A stretch of DNA of 64,000 bases from an uncultured Salinimicrobium sp. (GTDB lineage: Bacteria > Bacteroidota > Bacteroidia > Flavobacteriales > Flavobacteriaceae). The stretch lies in the NCBI GenBank assembly GCA_946887075.1, contig CAMPKA010000008.1, positions 48,212-112,211 on the forward strand, given 5' to 3'. Position numbers and translations under genes: made by a program. A model generated the notes under the pieces. It was not told the origin of the DNA, made no database searches, and was given only the letters and a program-made list of their open reading frames with translations. Below, piece by piece: positions 61,283 to 64,000 of the stretch; the stretch's first letter is position 1, and every line of letters starts with the position of its first letter.

Positions 61283-61789
61283 TCAATCCCACATTTCGGT
61301 ATGGGCAGTGGTATACTCATCCTCATCCAGATAGCTGTCCCCATCCGCATCCCAGTCAAAGAAAATTCCTTCCATGAATTCATTATCATCGAGAAAACCA
61401 TCTTCATCATGGTCAAAGTCTCCAAAAGTGGCGGAATCGAAATCCTCACTCCATTCCACCTCACTAATACGGCCATCATGGTCTCCGTCAAAAATGCTCC
61501 AGTCCTCTTCCTCGATGATATTCCTCTCGGGATCTTCACTTAGAACGAGCCATTCCTCCTGTGCAATTCTCTGATCCCTGTCCTTGTCAAAATCGCCGAA
61601 TTCCGCCTCGGAAAGTACGATCACGGTCTGCACCTGGCTGACCTCCTCCTCGGGATAATGCGCCTGTCGGTATAACTCAGGATCCAGCTGTCCGTCTCCA
61701 TCGACATCAAAGTCATAAAAGCTCTGTGCCCCTACTGAAGGTGCCAGCAGCAGCAAAAAAATGCTGAGAATTTTTTTTATTGTTTTCAT
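61283..61789 (-). CDS. Exported EF-hand protein with five DxDxDG loops
   Basis: 168 residues. A signal peptide (IKKILSIFLLLLAPSVGAQ) and an acidic mature part with five EF-hand-like loops: DVDGDGQLDPEL, DKDRDQRIAQEE, DGDHDGRISEVE, DHDEDGFLDDNE and DADGDSYLDEDE. Most have the canonical 1,3,5 Asp and 12th Glu positions; the second lacks Gly at position 6 (Gln). Likely binds Ca2+ outside the cytoplasm; partner unknown. A first Met three codons earlier (61798) is possible, but the signal peptide fits the later one. Confidence 0.85.
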   Translation of the reverse strand: MKTIKKILSIFLLLLAPSVGAQSFYDFDVDGDGQLDPELYRQAHYPEEEVSQVQTVIVLSEAEFGDFDKDRDQRIAQEEWLVLSEDPERNIIEEEDWSIFDGDHDGRISEVEWSEDFDSATFGDFDHDEDGFLDDNEFMEGIFFDWDADGDSYLDEDEYTTAHTEMWD

Positions 61790-61936
61790 GGTTATCATTT
61801 TAATTCCACTTCAGTTTGGCGATCTAACACCTTAAAATTTTACATGAAGTTAAGGACAACAACGCACTGGTTTCAAGAAGTTTATTACACTTTAACAGCA
61901 AATTTTAACAGATTCAAAAAAAAGGAAATAAAGGTC

Positions 61937-61949
61937 TGCCAGTTTGTCA
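61937..61949. promoter_or_regulatory. Candidate heat-shock operator TGCCAGTTTGTCA
   Basis: Perfect TGNCA-N3-TGNCA, strand-symmetric, 60 nt before the htpG ATG. Matches the one-mismatch copy near hsp20 at 5967-5979. It overlaps the candidate -33 TTTG of htpG, so a bound factor could block or assist transcription. Confidence 0.45.
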
Positions 61950-61972
61950 GCGGCAGCGGCTTGGTACTTTTT
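61943..61972 (+). promoter_or_regulatory. htpG promoter candidate (TTTG - 18 nt - TACTTTTT)
   Basis: TTTG at 61943-61946, an 18-nt spacer, then TACTTTTT at 61965-61972, a 7-of-8 match to TAnnTTTG. The spacing is ideal for Bacteroidota promoters. It lies about 38 nt before the htpG ATG. Confidence 0.5.
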
Positions 61973-62009
61973 TTGACCTCAGAGGGATCAAACAAATTAT
62001 ACAAATCAT

Positions 62010-63896
62010 ATGGCAACCGGAAACATCAATGTATCTGTAGAGAACATATTCCCGCTGATAAAGAAATTTCTTTACAGCGACCACGAGATCTTTTTGCGCG
62101 AGCTGATCTCTAACGCTACGGATGCAACATTAAAGTTAAAGCACCTGACCAGTATTGGGGAGGCTAAAGTCGAATACGGCAAGCCCCAGATCGAGGTCAA
62201 AATCGACAAAGAAAAGAAACAGCTGATCATTTCTGATCAGGGGATAGGAATGACCAAGGAAGAGGTTGAGAAGTACATCAACCAGGTCGCATTCTCCGGA
62301 GCTGAAGAGTTCTTAGAGAAATACAAGGATGCTGCGAAGGACAGTGGGATCATAGGCCATTTTGGGCTGGGATTCTATTCCGCCTTTATGGTAGCCAACA
62401 AGGTCGAGATCGTGACCAAATCATATAAGGAAGGAGAACCAGCAGCACACTGGATCTGTGAGGGAACCACGGAATTCACCCTCGAGGAAGCGGACAAGAA
62501 GGAACACGGAACAGATATCATTCTTCACATCAATGAGAATGATAAGGAGTTCCTGGAGGAGAACAGGCTAGAACAACTGCTTGTCAAGTACAATAAATTT
62601 ATGCCGATCCCGATCAAGTTCGGGACCCGCGAGGAGACCATTCCGCTTCCAGAGGATGCCCCTAAGGACGCCAAGCCGGAAAAGAAAACCGTAGACAATA
62701 TCATCAACAACACGGATCCCGCATGGACCAAACAACCTACAGAACTTGAGGATAAGGATTACAAGGATTTCTACCGGGAGTTATACCCCATGCAGTTCGA
62801 GGAACCCCTGTTTCACATCCACCTCAATGTGGATTATCCCTTCAACCTTACCGGTATCCTGTATTTTCCCAGAATGTCGAAGGACATGAATATCCAGAAG
62901 GATAAGATACAGCTCTATCAGAACCAGGTATTCGTAACCGACAACGTGGAGGGAATTGTGCCGGAGTTCCTTACCATGCTCAGAGGCGTTATCGATTCTC
63001 CTGACATCCCGCTGAACGTATCGCGGTCTTACCTACAGGCGGATGGTGACGTCAAAAAGATTTCGAGCTATATCACCAGAAAGGTTTCTGATAAACTTAA
63101 ATCGCTCTTTAAGGACAACCGGGAGGATTTCGAGAAAAAATGGAACGATATCAAGATCGTCATCGAATACGGAATGCTGACCGAGGACAAGTTCTTCGAA
63201 AAAGCCCAGGCCTTTGCCCTTTATCCGACCGTAGATGAAAAGTATTACACCTTTGAAGAGCTCGAGGAGAAGATCAAAGATAACCAGACGGATAAGGATG
63301 GAAATAAGGTCATTTTGTATGCTTCAGACGAAGAGAGCCAGCACAGCTATATAGAGGCTGCCCGTGAGAAGGGATATCAGGTACTCCTGTTGGATTCCCC
63401 GATCGTATCTCACCTGCTACAAAAGCTGGAGTCCTCTAAGGAAAAGGTGAACTTTGTGAGGGTGGATTCTGATCATATCGACAACCTCATCAAAAAGGAT
63501 GAAGAGAAAATCTCGAAACTTTCAGAGGAGGAAAAGGAGACCCTGAAAAAGGATTTTGAAAAGGTCGTACCCGCTGAGCGCTACACGGTGCAGCTGGAGG
63601 CACTTGATAGCAATGCAGCACCGCTGATCATCACACAACCGGAGTTTATGAGAAGAATGAAGGAGATGCAGCAAACCGGAGGGGGAATGTTCGGAATGGG
63701 AAATATGCCCGAGATGTACAACCTTGTGGTGAACGTAAACCATCCGCTGAACAGCGAAATTCTCAATACCAAAACCGAGAAGAAGAAAGAAAGACTGATC
63801 AAGCAATCTCTTGACCTGGCAAGGCTTTCTCAGAACCTGTTGAAGGGAGAGGAACTTACCGCCTTCATCAAACGGAGCTTCGATATGGTGAAATAA
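62010..63896 (+). CDS. htpG: Molecular chaperone HtpG (Hsp90)
   Basis: 628 residues. Cytosolic ATP-dependent chaperone. The GHKL ATP-binding domain holds FLRELISNATDATLKLK, ISDQGIGMTKEEV and IIGHFGLGFYSAFMVANKV; the middle domain has YPMQFEEPLFHIHLNVDYPF and VTDNVEGIVPEFL; DIPLNVSRSYLQ precedes the C-terminal dimerisation domain. The chain ends ELTAFIKRSFDMVK without the eukaryotic MEEVD tail. Start at MATGNINV, the normal HtpG start in this group. Candidate heat-shock motif and promoter directly upstream; strong terminator downstream. Confidence 0.98.
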   Translation: MATGNINVSVENIFPLIKKFLYSDHEIFLRELISNATDATLKLKHLTSIGEAKVEYGKPQIEVKIDKEKKQLIISDQGIGMTKEEVEKYINQVAFSGAEEFLEKYKDAAKDSGIIGHFGLGFYSAFMVANKVEIVTKSYKEGEPAAHWICEGTTEFTLEEADKKEHGTDIILHINENDKEFLEENRLEQLLVKYNKFMPIPIKFGTREETIPLPEDAPKDAKPEKKTVDNIINNTDPAWTKQPTELEDKDYKDFYRELYPMQFEEPLFHIHLNVDYPFNLTGILYFPRMSKDMNIQKDKIQLYQNQVFVTDNVEGIVPEFLTMLRGVIDSPDIPLNVSRSYLQADGDVKKISSYITRKVSDKLKSLFKDNREDFEKKWNDIKIVIEYGMLTEDKFFEKAQAFALYPTVDEKYYTFEELEEKIKDNQTDKDGNKVILYASDEESQHSYIEAAREKGYQVLLLDSPIVSHLLQKLESSKEKVNFVRVDSDHIDNLIKKDEEKISKLSEEEKETLKKDFEKVVPAERYTVQLEALDSNAAPLIITQPEFMRRMKEMQQTGGGMFGMGNMPEMYNLVVNVNHPLNSEILNTKTEKKKERLIKQSLDLARLSQNLLKGEELTAFIKRSFDMVK

Positions 63897-63917
63897 TCCC
63901 TGTATTACAGATCTACC

Positions 63918-63946
63918 GAAAGCCGCTCCGTGCGGCTTTCCTTTTT
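63918..63946 (+). terminator. Terminator of htpG
   Basis: GAAAGCCGC-TCCGT-GCGGCTTTC followed by CTTTTT, 22 nt past the htpG stop. Confidence 0.9.
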
Positions 63947-63992
63947 CCTGACTTCCGCATTTTAACACCCAAAACAAAAAACTGAACTTAAA

Positions 63993-64000
63993 TATTTTTG
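63993..64000 (+). promoter_or_regulatory. -7 promoter box TATTTTTG at the window edge
   Basis: Exact TAnnTTTG as the last eight bases of the window, following the htpG terminator. It suggests a rightward gene starts just beyond the edge. Confidence 0.45.

Noticed and set aside
61844..62113. 89-codon frame overlapping the htpG start
   Set aside because: Out of frame with htpG and runs through its promoter; no family match and no credible initiation site.

Overview
The window looks like core chromosome of a member of Flavobacteriaceae (phylum Bacteroidota), of roughly 50% GC. The evidence is the gene content: rpmB-rpmG-DUF4295-ftsY, bshC, a CarboxypepD_reg/beta-barrel TonB-type receptor, a DUF922 protein, a MauE/DUF6520-type pair, LysM downstream of guaA. 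Transcription signals agree: at least 14 exact copies of the Bacteroidota -7 box TAnnTTTG sit a short distance upstream of genes, and Shine-Dalgarno sequences are generally absent. I found no rRNA, tRNA, CRISPR array, insertion sequence or prophage.

Layout. 0-5.3 kb: end of a nucleoid-associated protein gene, a conserved hypothetical, an ABC transporter pair and uvrB. 5.4-8.0 kb: hsp20, a DUF1456-cysH pair and two tandem small exported paralogues. 8.2-12.6 kb: sucC, a Lon N-terminal-domain protein, lysA and an ion channel. 12.7-16.5 kb: erythromycin-esterase-like hydrolase, metallo-beta-lactamase-fold hydrolase, Fpg/Nei glycosylase, HELGH lipoprotein and DUF3820 protein. 16.6-23.8 kb: pyrG-yidC, a MORN-repeat protein, a lipocalin-like lipoprotein, mnmA and a nitronate-monooxygenase-family gene. 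23.8-25.2 kb: an AT-rich decayed patch holding one intact MauE-like gene among what look like gene remnants. 25.2-29.7 kb: leftward operon guaA-LysM receptor-OsmC-DUF922. 29.7-33.8 kb: DUF2071 protein, PLP decarboxylase and bshC. 33.9-43.6 kb: M14 peptidase, Na/Ca antiporter, DUF2459, class I aldolase, cation transporter, rimO, P1 peptidase and class IV aminotransferase. 43.6-52.9 kb: amidase, ftsY, DUF4295, rpmG, rpmB, a tightly overlapping exonuclease-FAH-HPt-cinA operon, 2-oxoacid dehydrogenase E2 and recR. 53-64 kb: solute symporter, CoA-binding protein, TonB-type receptor, fabH, S9 peptidase, EF-hand protein and htpG.

Most of the window is housekeeping: DNA repair (uvrB, fpg, recR, exonuclease), nucleotide synthesis (pyrG, guaA), membrane protein insertion (yidC, ftsY), tRNA and ribosome modification (mnmA, rimO), protein quality control (hsp20, htpG) and extracellular peptide turnover (M14, S9 and P1 peptidases beside a TonB-type receptor and a symporter). 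I see no clear new defence or mobile system. The points that most deserve follow-up are: an orphan rho-independent terminator with a second upstream stem ahead of the TonB-type receptor; a strand-symmetric TGNCA-N3-TGNCA motif shared by the two heat-shock genes; a helically phased CCTTAA triplet between a channel gene and an esterase gene; a decaying AraC/MauE/DUF6520-like locus; an E2 acyltransferase whose catalytic Asp is Asn; and translational coupling of bshC to a PLP decarboxylase.
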